Shown: piece after piece, positions 24,060-33,421 of the stretch
How positions within the stretch are numbered: position 1 is the first letter of the stretch
Layout of the letters: every line of letters begins with the position of its first letter
Source of the DNA: an uncultured Fidelibacterota bacterium
GTDB taxonomy: Bacteria > Fidelibacterota > Marinisomatia > Marinisomatales > Marinisomataceae
Direction of reading: 5' to 3'
DNA: 64,000 nt
Assembly: GCA_902526795.1 (NCBI GenBank)
Contig: CABZMF010000003.1
Location: 1 to 64,000 of the forward strand
Notes under the pieces: generated by a model
What the model was told of the DNA's origin: nothing
Databases searched by the model: none
What the model saw: only the letters and a program-made list of their open reading frames with translations
Position numbers and translations under genes: made by a program

Positions 24060-24773
24060 ATGACAAAACCAGATGAAACAAAGACTGATTCAAAAAAAAT
24101 TCAAATTAAAAATATGTTTAATGATATTTCTTTTAAATATGATGAAATCAATAAAATGATGACATTAAATATGGATAAGAATTGGAGAAATATTGTATAT
24201 AGCCTTTCAATGAAAGATAATCCAAATAAGATCATTGATATAGCAACTGGCACTGGGGATATAGCATTATGTTTTGCAAATAAAGGTGTAAATGTTGTTG
24301 GAGTTGATAATGCCTCAATGATGCTGGATTTAGCTAATAAAAAAAAGGGAAGTATATCAAACATAAAATTTAAACTAGAAGATGCAGAAAACATGAGCTT
24401 CGAAGATAACACTTTTGATGTTGCCACAGTAGGTTTCGGAGTAAGAAATTTTGAAAATTTAAGTAAAGGGTTGAATGAGATAAAACGTATTTTAAAGCCT
24501 GGAAAAAAATTAATTATTTTAGAAACCGCAGTACCTTCTTTTTTCATAATTCAGGTTGGATACTTTCTATATACAAAGCTCATAATTCCCATTCTAGGAA
24601 AAATAATAGCGAACAATCAACAAGCTTATAAGTACCTATCAACTTCAGCTAAACATTTTCCCCACGGTGAAGAATTTAAATTAATTTTAGAGAAAGCTGG
24701 TTTTGAAAATATTGAAATAAAATATTTATCGTTGGGTGTTGTAAATATTTATTCTGCCTCAAAGCCTTTATAA
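24060..24773 (+). CDS. ubiE: Demethylmenaquinone / ubiquinone methyltransferase UbiE (MenG)
   Basis: SAM-dependent C-methylation of the quinone ring. Motifs: MFNDISFKYDEINKMMTLN near residues 18-37, WR in KNWRNIV, the SAM loop IDIATGTGDIAL near 60-71, and the UbiE signature VGFGVRNFENLSKGL near 122-136, followed by RILKPGKKLIILE. Length 237 aa is standard. The start is ATG at 24060; reading from a GTG at 24027 would run through a hairpin and is unlikely. Its 3' end overlaps the convergent membrane gene by 25 nt. Most likely it makes menaquinone in this lineage. Confidence 0.93.
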   Translation: MTKPDETKTDSKKIQIKNMFNDISFKYDEINKMMTLNMDKNWRNIVYSLSMKDNPNKIIDIATGTGDIALCFANKGVNVVGVDNASMMLDLANKKKGSISNIKFKLEDAENMSFEDNTFDVATVGFGVRNFENLSKGLNEIKRILKPGKKLIILETAVPSFFIIQVGYFLYTKLIIPILGKIIANNQQAYKYLSTSAKHFPHGEEFKLILEKAGFENIEIKYLSLGVVNIYSASKPL

Positions 24774-25303
24774 TTTAAAATAACAAAATAATATACTATG
24801 GGCGCTAAAAACCAAATTAGTTGAGGAATGATGGTGAGACCATTCCCATTTATAGTAATAAAAACAGGGTTGTACCAATTATCTATAAATAACCAAAGCT
24901 TACCATTTCCATTCAAGTCTACTAAAAATTCAGAAACACTTCCCCAAATGATCATAATTGATAGCGCTTTTGCATCAAATTTATATAGAAAGTTTTTGTT
25001 CTTTAAAAAAACCTTCGCCAAAAGTATTCCAACAATAAAAATCAAACCGTCAATAAATGAATAGGTTATATTTCTTACTAAGGGAAGATCAATAGGCCAA
25101 TCAATTAAAATTAAATGAAATGATTTTCCTGCTAATGCGAAAGGTATTTCCCAGGTAAGACCAACTAATACTCCAAGAAAATATAAAGTAAATAATTCGC
25201 TTGATATTTTTTGAGCCTTGTAAAAAATGATGAAAAAAAATGGTGCACTATTTCCAACGATAAAAGCTGCCCACATTAATTGATTCGCTGAAAATAAATC
25301 CAT
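24749..25303 (-). CDS. Multi-pass membrane protein of unknown family
   Basis: A 184-aa protein with about five hydrophobic helices; polar loops contain ALAGKSFHLILIDWPID near residues 57-73 and DLNGNGKLWLF near 133-143. No motif of a known enzyme or transporter is recognised. It lies 15 nt after the PKD esterase gene, so it is probably co-transcribed with it, and its 3' end overlaps ubiE by 25 nt. Confidence 0.6.
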   Translation of the reverse strand: MDLFSANQLMWAAFIVGNSAPFFFIIFYKAQKISSELFTLYFLGVLVGLTWEIPFALAGKSFHLILIDWPIDLPLVRNITYSFIDGLIFIVGILLAKVFLKNKNFLYKFDAKALSIMIIWGSVSEFLVDLNGNGKLWLFIDNWYNPVFITINGNGLTIIPQLIWFLAPIVYYFVILNYKGFEAE

Positions 25304-25318
25304 TATTTTTTCATGATT

Positions 25319-26518
25319 TTAATTTTGAGAAAAGAAATTCCACATTAATTCCTCCATGGAATTTCCATTATATGATAAGTTGAACCAATAATGATCACCA
25401 TTTACAATTTTAAATAAATCAACGGATGTGTTATTATCACCATTCAAATAAGTATAGTTTTCTATATCTCCAACAATATTAGTTTGAGGTGAAGAATCAG
25501 TGTTGTTATACTGTGACCAATAAGCAACTGTTTGATCTACACTCATCATATATCCAGCAATACCATTGTAAGGTCTAGAATAATCAATGGTTCCATTAAA
25601 TATCATGACTGAAGTTGCATGGCTTGGTTGACATTCACTTGAATCATTCATTGGCATTAATCCTGAAACAGGTGCAATAGCTGTTACTAATGAACTTTGA
25701 TAGCATGCCATTGAGTATGAAAAGTCAGCTCCATTTGAGTACCCAGTTAAAAACACTTTTGATGCGTCTATATTATAATTTCCTGATATCTCATTAAGTA
25801 ATGCAGGAAAAAACCCTATATCATCTTGACTACATTTATTATCTCCTCCTGGAGGATTAGTGTTCCATGTAGTTCCACCACCACAAACTAGTCCTTGTGG
25901 ATAAACTGCAATGAAATTAAACTGATCAGCTAAAGATCTAAAATCTGCTGTATTAATAAAATATTGATTATACCCACTAAATCCGTGGAATGCGAACAGA
26001 ATTGGAGTAGCAGAATTTGGGTCATATGATGAAGGTATATAGATTAAATATTCTCTCGTTTCATTATCATAGGACATGGTTTCGCTCAATAATCCGGTTT
26101 CAGTTGATGTGTCAGGCTCAGTTATTGATATTATATCATTTTCGGTATGGACATTTTGACCACCGGGTCCAATAACTGTTAATGATACATCATATGTACC
26201 TGGATTTTCATAAGTATGATTAAAGGTGTAATATGTACTTTCAATATCACTATCATCATCCACATTCCATAACCAAGAAGTGATTTCACCGGTAGATGTA
26301 CTTGTAAATGTAATATCAAAAGGAGCTTCGCCGCTATAAGAGGAAACTGTAAAGCTAGCTACGGGTTCAGGAATTATTCCACCACCATTTCCTCCTGAAT
26401 TATCGCCTGGGGTATCGTCGCCAACATCTTCAACAGACTGTGTTGAACTTCCTCCAGAGCAAGAAAATATGATCGAAATAAAAATAAGAATGGTTAATCT
26501 GTATATGTGCTTCCCCAT
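25319..26518 (-). CDS. Lipoprotein esterase: PKD domain plus PHB-depolymerase/feruloyl-esterase-like domain
   Basis: A 399-aa exported protein. The signal peptide ends IIFSCSGGS, a lipobox with Cys20. After an acidic Gly/Ser linker comes a PKD domain (about 52-132) with SGEAPFDITFTST and YENPGTYDVSLTV. The catalytic domain (about 140-399) belongs to the LpqC/PHB-depolymerase esterases: AFHGFSG near 192, catalytic Ser in TGYSNGADFSY near 266, Asp in NGTIDYSRPYNG, and His in NGDHYW near 375. Such enzymes cleave ester-linked side chains or polyesters at the cell surface. Substrate unknown. TAAATT lies 6 nt before the ATG. Confidence 0.85.
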   Translation of the reverse strand: MGKHIYRLTILIFISIIFSCSGGSSTQSVEDVGDDTPGDNSGGNGGGIIPEPVASFTVSSYSGEAPFDITFTSTSTGEITSWLWNVDDDSDIESTYYTFNHTYENPGTYDVSLTVIGPGGQNVHTENDIISITEPDTSTETGLLSETMSYDNETREYLIYIPSSYDPNSATPILFAFHGFSGYNQYFINTADFRSLADQFNFIAVYPQGLVCGGGTTWNTNPPGGDNKCSQDDIGFFPALLNEISGNYNIDASKVFLTGYSNGADFSYSMACYQSSLVTAIAPVSGLMPMNDSSECQPSHATSVMIFNGTIDYSRPYNGIAGYMMSVDQTVAYWSQYNNTDSSPQTNIVGDIENYTYLNGDNNTSVDLFKIVNGDHYWFNLSYNGNSMEELMWNFFSQN

Positions 26519-26531
26519 TAAAATAATTTAA

Positions 26532-27080
26532 TTAAAAAGCTTTTATATGTTCAATCTCTAATAAAAAGTTACCTTCCTGCTTATCAGAAATAAGAATTCC
26601 CATAGAATTTACTTTTTGTACTTTAAGTTTTGGAGCTCTTATGCTTCTACCAAAATAGTAAGGTTGAAAATTTTCAACTGGTATTTCAATATCAACCCAT
26701 TGACCTTTAATAGTCTTAAAATTGGCAGAATAATTCGCATAACTACCCTTCATTGTCAAACGAAATTTATATACATTTCCATCACCCTTTACTCTTAGTA
26801 AAAATTTAGAAGCTTCTTTTAATTGATTTCCATCGAACCCTCTTCTTATTGACGCAAATCCACCATTATTTTCTAGGGAAACATTACCAGCAAAAATAAT
26901 ATTGTTTGCTTCATTAAGATAAATATTGGACTGTGAGATTCCTCCCATTACACCATCATTGACAATTCCCCATTTATCAATTCCTATATTATTTGACGGA
27001 TCAACCATTGAAATATTTTGAGAAAAAGTGATTGATTGAAGCACTAAATATATTGAGAGATAAAATTTATATTTATTCAT
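26532..27080 (-). CDS. CIA30-family secreted protein
   Basis: A 182-aa protein with a signal peptide ending ITFSQ. The mature part reads KWGIVNDGVMGGISQSNIYL near residues 37-56, the hallmark of the CIA30 (NDUFAF1-like) domain, followed by RVKGDGNVYKFRL and a WVDIEIPVENFQPYYFGR block near 127-144. The fold is a galactose-binding-like jelly roll. In bacteria the role is unknown. Its ATG is 5 nt past the tRNA-Val 3' end, so it is likely transcribed with that tRNA. The PKD esterase follows 13 nt downstream. Confidence 0.83.
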   Translation of the reverse strand: MNKYKFYLSIYLVLQSITFSQNISMVDPSNNIGIDKWGIVNDGVMGGISQSNIYLNEANNIIFAGNVSLENNGGFASIRRGFDGNQLKEASKFLLRVKGDGNVYKFRLTMKGSYANYSANFKTIKGQWVDIEIPVENFQPYYFGRSIRAPKLKVQKVNSMGILISDKQEGNFLLEIEHIKAF

Positions 27081-27085
27081 GGAAG

Positions 27086-27159
27086 TGGGCGATGAGAGAT
27101 TCGAACTCCCGACATCCTGCGTGTAAAGCAGGCGCTCTGACCAGCTGAGCTAATCGCCC
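27086..27159 (-). tRNA. tRNA-Val (UAC)
   Basis: A full cloverleaf on the minus strand: acceptor GGGCGAT pairs with ATCGCCC, anticodon arm CCTGC-TTTACAC-GCAGG gives UAC, T arm GGGAGTTCGAATCTCTC. Discriminator A; CCA not encoded. Confidence 0.97.
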
Positions 27160-27247
27160 GAGTCAAAAAGTTAAAGTACAATACAAGAAATTCCAAAAAA
27201 ATTTGTTTATATTCTTAAAGTTTTAAAAACAAAATAAGGGGATTAAA

Positions 27248-27619
27248 ATGGAAACAAGTTTAGCATTTACAATCATTGCAGTTGCATTGACACTTTTAGG
27301 ATTATTTAAGTTTATTGCACCTAAAAAATTTAATGAAAATTCAATGGGTAAACTACATGAAGAAGCAGTTAATCCTGCTGCAGCAATTAGATCAGCTCTT
27401 GGAGGAATGGTCTTAGCAGTTGCTTTAATAGCATTCATGTCACGTAACTTAGAACCAGCTGCCGCAAGCGTTGTTTTATGTGCAATTGGAATTGGTCTTG
27501 TCGCAACTATTTGTATTGTTGTTCTTAACACAGTAAGAGGATTTACTGATGAAATACCAGTACCTCCAATGATTCTATTAGGAGTATTAAGTATCATTGC
27601 TTTTGTAGCAGCTTGCTAA
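27248..27619 (+). CDS. Small four-helix membrane protein, DUF4345-like
   Basis: A 123-aa protein with four hydrophobic helices (about 4-23, 50-66, 71-92, 103-122). The segment around IRSALGGMVLAVALIAF has the R-x-x-GG pattern of DUF4345 and related families. A clear AAGGGG precedes the ATG. It stands alone, with a strong terminator just downstream, so it is a single-gene unit. Function unknown. Confidence 0.6.
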   Translation: METSLAFTIIAVALTLLGLFKFIAPKKFNENSMGKLHEEAVNPAAAIRSALGGMVLAVALIAFMSRNLEPAAASVVLCAIGIGLVATICIVVLNTVRGFTDEIPVPPMILLGVLSIIAFVAAC

Positions 27620-27624
27620 AAATG

Positions 27625-27654
27625 AAAAAGGCTACATTTATTGTAGCCTTTTTT
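27625..27654. terminator. Bidirectional intrinsic terminator between DUF4345-like gene and lon
   Basis: AAAAAGGCTACA, loop TTTAT, TGTAGCCTTTTTT: a 12-bp stem with A- and T-tracts on its two sides, serving both convergent genes. Confidence 0.93.
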
Positions 27655-27675
27655 AAACAACTTCTTTAATTCATA

Positions 27676-30018
27676 TTATTTTTTAATATTAGGAATAGCC
27701 ACGTCAATTACGTCCATCACTTCTTTAGCAAAGTGAAAAGATAAATCTTTCTTGATATGCTCTGGAATTTCTTCAAGATCTCTTTTATTTGCATGAGGTA
27801 GAATGATTGTTTTAATACCAGCTCTATGAGCAGCTGTTACTTTTTCTTTCACTCCACCAATGGCTAAAACATTTCCTCTCAAAGTAATCTCACCTGTCAT
27901 AGCTACTTTACTTTTAACTGGCTTATTTGTCAATAACGAAACAAGAGAAGTAAACATCCCAACTCCAGCAGATGGTCCATCTTTAGGAATTGCACCAGCT
28001 GGACAATGAACATGAATATCAGTTTTACTAGCAAAATCATCTTTAAGATCTAAAATATCAGTATGCGATTTTACATAAGTAAAAGCTGCTGAGGCTGATT
28101 CTTTCATTACATCTCCCAATTGTCCTGTCAATGTCAACGCACCCTTACCTTTCATCTTACTGGACTCGATAAATAAAATATCCCCACCTGCTGCAGTCCA
28201 TGCCATTCCAGTAACCACACCAGGTTTAGTAGCTCTTTCTGCTAAATCGGATTGAAATTTTGGAATTCCAAGATATTCATTTACTGATTTTTTTGAAATA
28301 CTAGCAGTCTTGAGTTTTTTGTTTACCACATCCACGGCTACTTTACGTAATACATTAGAGATTTCCCTTTCTAAACTTCTCACACCTGATTCACGAGTAT
28401 ATGAAGAAATTATTTCTTTAATTCCAGTATCATTAAATTTTACTTGTTTGGTAGTAAGTCCATTTTCTTTTACCTGTTTAGGTATTAGATGTCTTTTAGC
28501 AATCTGTACTTTTTCGTCATCAATATATCCTCTAAAGTCAATCATCTCCATTCTATCATACAATGCAGGAGGAATATTATCAGGATAATTTGCAGTGGCA
28601 ATGAACATGACTTTACTTAAATCAAAATCTACTTCTAGATAATGATCACTAAATGCATGATTTTGCTCGGGATCTAGTACTTCAAGCATCGCTGAAGATG
28701 GATCTCCTCTAAAATCTGAACCTAATTTATCTATTTCATCTAACATAAATACAGGATTATTAGTTTTTGCTTTTTTTAGTGATTGTATAATTCTTCCAGG
28801 AAGTGCACCAATGTAAGTTCTTCTATGTCCCCTAATTTCAGCCTCGTCTCTAACTCCACCTAGCGAAATTCTAACAAACTCCCTTCCCATAGATGTTGCA
28901 ATGGACTTTCCTAAGGATGTCTTACCTACTCCAGGAGGTCCAGTAAAGCAAAGAATTGGTCCGCGAACAGTTTCTTCTTTTGTAACTTTTTTCTTTAAAG
29001 ATCTTACAGCTAAATATTCTAAAACTCTTTCCTTAACTTTAGGTAAACCATAATGATCTTCATCTAATCGTTTATGAGCTTCTTTAACATTTAGGTTATC
29101 TTTACTTGATTTACTCCACGGTAATTCAGTCAACCACTCCAAGTAGGTTCTGGCAACAGAGTATTCTGGAGATTGTGGAGATATTCTTCCTAATCTATCT
29201 AACTCTTTATTAGCTACCTTGTTGGCTTCGCCACTCATTTTAACGTCTTCAATTTTCTTTTTTAGTTCATCAAGTTCTACAGTTTGGTTATCTTCACCTA
29301 ATTCTTTTTGAATTGTTTTCATTTGCTCTCGTAAATAATATTCTCTTTGTGTTTTAGAAATTTCATCTTGTACTTCAGATTGAATTTCCTCACCCAGCTT
29401 AATGCGTTGGATTTCTTTTTGTAAAAGATTGATTGCATTTTCAACTCTTTTTCTAATATCTAACTCTTCTAAGACTTCCTGTTTTTCAGAGTTTTTTACT
29501 GATAATAATGAAGTTGCTCTATCTGCTAATCTTGACGGTCTATCAATGTTTGATAGCATCCCTGCATGCTCTTCATTAAGATTTGGTGAAATTTTAATTA
29601 ATTCTGTAAATGAATTTTTTAAATTTTTAGCCAATGCCTCTATTTGAACATCCGGAGTTGATATAGATTCTTGAATTCTTTCGGTGTCAGCCGTAAAATA
29701 CGATTCGCCATGATTAAATTTTAAAATCTTTACTCTATCTACACCTTGAACAATTGCAGATTTACTGTTATCAGGCATATCAAAAGTTTTAAGCACTAAT
29801 GCTAAAGTGCCGTATGAATATAGATCATCTTCTTTTGGATCTTCAACTGATCCGTCTTGCTGTGCAACAACTACAAGATATTTATTGTCGCTTGGAAGAT
29901 CTTCAATAAGCTTAAGTGATTTTTCTCTGCCAACGTAGATTGGTATTACTTGTTGAGGAAATAATACTGTATTTTTTAAGGGCATTACAGGATATTGTTT
30001 TGTTTTTTCGATGCTCAT
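27676..30018 (-). CDS. lon: ATP-dependent protease Lon
   Basis: A cytoplasmic AAA+ quality-control protease, 780 aa. Order: N-terminal substrate domain beginning YPVMPLKNTVLFPQQ; coiled coil near 180-260; Walker A GPPGVGKTSLGKS near 355-367; Walker B VFMLDEIDKLG; sensor FIATANYPDNIPPAL; and the Ser-Lys protease with catalytic Ser in PKDGPSAGVGM near 680 and Lys in GGVKEKVTAAHRAG near 722. A TATAAT sits 3 nt before the ATG, too close for a leader, so the true promoter is unclear. Single gene with a terminator downstream. Confidence 0.97.
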   Translation of the reverse strand: MSIEKTKQYPVMPLKNTVLFPQQVIPIYVGREKSLKLIEDLPSDNKYLVVVAQQDGSVEDPKEDDLYSYGTLALVLKTFDMPDNSKSAIVQGVDRVKILKFNHGESYFTADTERIQESISTPDVQIEALAKNLKNSFTELIKISPNLNEEHAGMLSNIDRPSRLADRATSLLSVKNSEKQEVLEELDIRKRVENAINLLQKEIQRIKLGEEIQSEVQDEISKTQREYYLREQMKTIQKELGEDNQTVELDELKKKIEDVKMSGEANKVANKELDRLGRISPQSPEYSVARTYLEWLTELPWSKSSKDNLNVKEAHKRLDEDHYGLPKVKERVLEYLAVRSLKKKVTKEETVRGPILCFTGPPGVGKTSLGKSIATSMGREFVRISLGGVRDEAEIRGHRRTYIGALPGRIIQSLKKAKTNNPVFMLDEIDKLGSDFRGDPSSAMLEVLDPEQNHAFSDHYLEVDFDLSKVMFIATANYPDNIPPALYDRMEMIDFRGYIDDEKVQIAKRHLIPKQVKENGLTTKQVKFNDTGIKEIISSYTRESGVRSLEREISNVLRKVAVDVVNKKLKTASISKKSVNEYLGIPKFQSDLAERATKPGVVTGMAWTAAGGDILFIESSKMKGKGALTLTGQLGDVMKESASAAFTYVKSHTDILDLKDDFASKTDIHVHCPAGAIPKDGPSAGVGMFTSLVSLLTNKPVKSKVAMTGEITLRGNVLAIGGVKEKVTAAHRAGIKTIILPHANKRDLEEIPEHIKKDLSFHFAKEVMDVIDVAIPNIKK

Positions 30019-30111
30019 AATATTATAGTTGCAAAAACTGTGCCTTTCTCATTATTTATGTTATATTTGATATTTATTTTTAAATCTATGCCATTATGAC
30101 AGTAAAGTATG

Positions 30112-30651
30112 CTATTTTAATGAAATTGAATAAATAAATTCATTAAAATTTGATTTATTTTCTTTTATTAAGTTATTTTTACCAACTGCTTTGACAAAAT
30201 ATATGCTATTACCAAACTCTATTACACCTCCTAAAAGTCCATAATTTGTTCTAAGCTCTTTTGGAGCATTTCGATTTACCATATTTGGGACTTCGTAAGT
30301 TCCATACAACTCAACGGTGCTAATATTTCTTGAACTTAAAGAATCCTTAATTGTTTCAATCTTTGAATTTTCAATTTGGAATTGATTAATCCATCTATCA
30401 ATATTTTGATCAGCAGTACCTTGAATATTTGCAAATAATACGACATTAAAATCGCTACCATCATCTAATGAAAGTTCAAGTAACCTAAACTGTTTGTCAG
30501 AGACGTTTGCTATCCACGAATCAGGTAATTTATATGTAATATTCTGAACTTCACTCTTTCCATAAATTTCAGTAGTACCGTTAATTGCGATGAAGGATAT
30601 AAAAGCACTAAAAAATAATATAACAGCTATAGTAAATACTCTTTTAAACAT
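30112..30651 (-). CDS. Membrane-anchored protein, unknown
   Basis: A 179-aa protein starting at ATG 30651, overlapping the lipA end by 8 nt. A single N-terminal helix (about residues 4-22) is followed by an extracytoplasmic domain with the pattern LPDSWIANVSDKQFRLLELSL, then VVLFANIQGTADQNIDRWINQF. This resembles a group of small exported proteins in which a Trp after Pro and the NIDRWINQF block are conserved. No function is known for them. Its coupling to lipA is probably operon packing. Confidence 0.6.
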   Translation of the reverse strand: MFKRVFTIAVILFFSAFISFIAINGTTEIYGKSEVQNITYKLPDSWIANVSDKQFRLLELSLDDGSDFNVVLFANIQGTADQNIDRWINQFQIENSKIETIKDSLSSRNISTVELYGTYEVPNMVNRNAPKELRTNYGLLGGVIEFGNSIYFVKAVGKNNLIKENKSNFNEFIYSISLK

Positions 30652-31507
30652 TATTGAAAACCATTCTTGCTTGTTCATCAGCATGATATGAACTTCTTAC
30701 TAATGGACCAGACTCAACTACCTTAAAACCAATCGAAAGTCCATAATCTTTGTATTCATCAAATTTTTCTTTATCTACATACTCCTTAACTTTTAAATGT
30801 TTTTTTGTTGGTTGTAAATATTGTCCAATTGTAAAAATTTGAACACCAAGATCTGCTATTTGATTCATTGTTTCTTTAACCTCAATTTTAGTTTCACCAA
30901 AACCAACCATTAAACCAGTCTTTGTCCTCAAACCGAATTTAATTGAATCCTTTAGCACGCCTAAAGACCTTTGCCAATCAGCCTGTGGCCTTACCTTTTT
31001 GCTAATTCTCTCAATACATTCAATATTATGACTAAAAATATCAGGCTTTGCATTTAAAACTGTTTTTATTGCTTTTTTGTTTCCCATGAAATCTGGTGTC
31101 AATACTTCGATAGTACATTTTGGGTTTAATTTTTTTGTATTAGCTATTGTTTGAGCCCAAATATTAGATCCGAAATCTTCTTTTAGGTCATCTCTGTCTA
31201 CAGATGTAATAACAACATGACGTAATCCCATCCTCTTGACAGTTTGAGCAACCCTTATTGGCTCAAGTGGATCATTCCAGCTTGGCCTTCCGGATTTAAC
31301 GGAGCAAAATCCACATCCTTTAGTACAAATATCACCTAGAATCATTAGAGTTGCAGTTTTTCTGTTCCAACACTCATAAATATTTGGACATCTTGCCTCA
31401 GCACAAACTGTATTAAGATAATTTTTCTCAACCATTTTTTTTACGATTTTAAAATTCTTATCTGTTGATATATTTATTTTAGGTTTATGATGTTTTGGTT
31501 GAATCAT
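30644..31507 (-). CDS. lipA: Lipoyl synthase
   Basis: Radical-SAM enzyme inserting two sulfurs into octanoyl groups on E2/H proteins. Auxiliary-cluster Cys are in CAEARCPNIYEC (CX4CX5C, near residues 35-46) and the radical SAM cluster in CTKGCGFC (CX3CX2C, near 61-68). The C-terminal RSSYHADEQ contains the conserved RSSY Ser ligand. Length 287 aa is normal. Directly after lipB (4-nt overlap). Confidence 0.96.
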   Translation of the reverse strand: MIQPKHHKPKINISTDKNFKIVKKMVEKNYLNTVCAEARCPNIYECWNRKTATLMILGDICTKGCGFCSVKSGRPSWNDPLEPIRVAQTVKRMGLRHVVITSVDRDDLKEDFGSNIWAQTIANTKKLNPKCTIEVLTPDFMGNKKAIKTVLNAKPDIFSHNIECIERISKKVRPQADWQRSLGVLKDSIKFGLRTKTGLMVGFGETKIEVKETMNQIADLGVQIFTIGQYLQPTKKHLKVKEYVDKEKFDEYKDYGLSIGFKVVESGPLVRSSYHADEQARMVFNNV

Positions 31508-32115
31508 TTATTAAAAATTTGTTTAAAATTATTAACTAATTGCGTTTTAATATCGTTCATAGGAATTTTTTTTCCAAGCTCTTTATAAACAGAAGTCATT
31601 TTTACTCCATCAATACCACAAGAAATAATATTATCAAAGTAAGAAAGATTTGTGTTTACATTAATAGCCAATCCATGAGTTGTGACACCTTTAGAGATGT
31701 GGATTCCTATGCTTGCTATTTTACGATCATTAACCCACACTCCTGTTTCTTGTTTAGGCACATGTGTGCTAAGGCCATATTCTTCAAGAGTTTTGGAAAT
31801 TAAACGTTCTATCTTATTTACATAAGTCTTAACTCCAATTTGTCTTTTTTTAAGATCTATAATCGGATAGGCAACTAATTGTCCTGGACCATGATAAGTA
31901 ACATCTCCACCTCTTTCAGTCTTAATTACCTGACAAACTTCATTTAATATATTACTAGAATTTGCATTTTTACCTAATGTGTAAACATGGTCATGCTCTA
32001 CAAGAATTAATGACTCCTTATTAGAATTTATTAATACTTGTTTACGAAGCCTTTCCTGAATTTTAAGAGTATCTTTATAATTTTTTCTCTTTAAATCTCG
32101 AATTTGAGTAAACAT
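31504..32115 (-). CDS. lipB: Octanoyltransferase LipB
   Basis: Moves octanoate from acyl carrier protein to lipoyl domains. The family core is RGGDVTYHGPGQLVAYPIID near residues 73-92, the Lys in KIASIGIHISKGVTTHGLA near 131-150, and the catalytic Cys in SCGIDG near 166-171. It abuts lpd upstream with no gap and overlaps lipA. Confidence 0.95.
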   Translation of the reverse strand: MFTQIRDLKRKNYKDTLKIQERLRKQVLINSNKESLILVEHDHVYTLGKNANSSNILNEVCQVIKTERGGDVTYHGPGQLVAYPIIDLKKRQIGVKTYVNKIERLISKTLEEYGLSTHVPKQETGVWVNDRKIASIGIHISKGVTTHGLAINVNTNLSYFDNIISCGIDGVKMTSVYKELGKKIPMNDIKTQLVNNFKQIFNK

Positions 32116-33414
32116 TTATTTTAATTGCATCAAAGTTTCAAAAATCGATTCAGAAAAAGTTGGATGTGGATGTATTGAATCTAAAATATTTTGCGTCTTT
32201 AATTGATTTCTTATAGCTAAACTAAATTCTGAAATCATTTCAGTAGCATTCGCTCCAATAATATGAGCTCCCAAAATACAATTATCCTCTGATACTAGTA
32301 TTTTTATAAATCCATCTGTTGATCCACTTGCAACGGCTCTACCATTTGCATTGAAAAATGATTTTGCAATTTTATATTTTTTACCATGATTATCTAACTG
32401 CCTTTCTGTTAAACCAATAGAGCCAATTTCAGGTTTTGAGTATGTACATGCAGGAACACAATTATAGTCAATCTGTTTAGGACTAAGATTAGCTATATGA
32501 TTTACAACATATAGCCCTTCAGTACTTGAAACATGTGCTAGCCATGGGGGACCTACAACATCTCCAACTGCATAAATATTTTTAATATTTGTTTGATAAT
32601 TATTATCAACTTTAATATGCTGATCATTTCCAATTGCTACTCCAATTTTTTGCAATCCAAATCCTTTTGAATTTCCTTTAACACCAATGCAAACTAGAAC
32701 ATGCTCATCTTTAATTTCTTTTGCTTTAGTATTGGTTTTGATATCAACTTTTTTTCTCTTTAAAACTTTTTGCATCCATTGAGAAATTTCAATATCCTCA
32801 TTTGGTAAAATTGTTTCTTGAGCTTCAAATAAAGTAACATTAGAACCCAGAGCATTAAAAAAGTAAGTAAACTCAACTCCGATAGCACCGGCACCAATAA
32901 TTGATATGCTTTTAGGTAATTCCTTGAGATTAAAAATATCTTTTGCAGTCATAATATTTTTTTTTGATGAATTTATGGAGTTTAATAACTTTGCCTTAGA
33001 CCCAGTAGCAATGATAAATGTTTCTCCATTTATAATAGTACCATCGATTTCAACAGAATTTTGGTCTAAGAAATTTGCATACCCCGGGTAAAAATCTACT
33101 CCGAGCTTTCTGACTTGAAAATGGAGCCCCTTTGATAACCTTTTTCTAGCTTGGACTGTTTTATCAATGATTTTTTCAAAATGAATTTTAGGTTTTTCAA
33201 CTTCGATTCCGAATGAACTTGCATCATTTATAAGTTCAAAAACTTCAGCATTTTTTAATAAAGATTTTGTTGGAATACATCCCCAATTTAAACATACTCC
33301 TCCAAGATCATTGTCATCAATAATTGCAACACTCATTCCAAGTTCAGCAGCTCTGAATGCTGCTGTATAGCCTCCTGGACCTCCTCCAACTACTATTAAT
33401 TGATATTTTTTCAA
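32116..33414 (-). CDS. lpdA: Dihydrolipoyl dehydrogenase (short NAD domain)
   Basis: FAD enzyme that reoxidises dihydrolipoamide in 2-oxoacid dehydrogenases and glycine cleavage. Redox disulfide in GGVCLNWGCIPTKSLL near residues 39-54; FAD loop GGGPGGYTAAFRA near 9-21; NAD loop IIGAGAIGVEFTYFF near 172-186; and the HPHPTFSE His-Glu pair at the C-terminus. At 432 aa it is shorter than the usual 460-475: between KKVDIKTNTKAKEI and DEHVLVCIGV about 20-25 residues normally forming a strand pair are missing in frame. The rest is intact, so activity is likely. Grouped with lipB and lipA. Confidence 0.92.
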   Translation of the reverse strand: MKKYQLIVVGGGPGGYTAAFRAAELGMSVAIIDDNDLGGVCLNWGCIPTKSLLKNAEVFELINDASSFGIEVEKPKIHFEKIIDKTVQARKRLSKGLHFQVRKLGVDFYPGYANFLDQNSVEIDGTIINGETFIIATGSKAKLLNSINSSKKNIMTAKDIFNLKELPKSISIIGAGAIGVEFTYFFNALGSNVTLFEAQETILPNEDIEISQWMQKVLKRKKVDIKTNTKAKEIKDEHVLVCIGVKGNSKGFGLQKIGVAIGNDQHIKVDNNYQTNIKNIYAVGDVVGPPWLAHVSSTEGLYVVNHIANLSPKQIDYNCVPACTYSKPEIGSIGLTERQLDNHGKKYKIAKSFFNANGRAVASGSTDGFIKILVSEDNCILGAHIIGANATEMISEFSLAIRNQLKTQNILDSIHPHPTFSESIFETLMQLK

Positions 33415-33421
33415 AAAAATC

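Noticed and set aside
32116..33414. Frameshift or pseudogene in lpd
   Set aside because: The frame is continuous and both flanks of the missing segment match the family. An in-frame deletion is the simpler reading.
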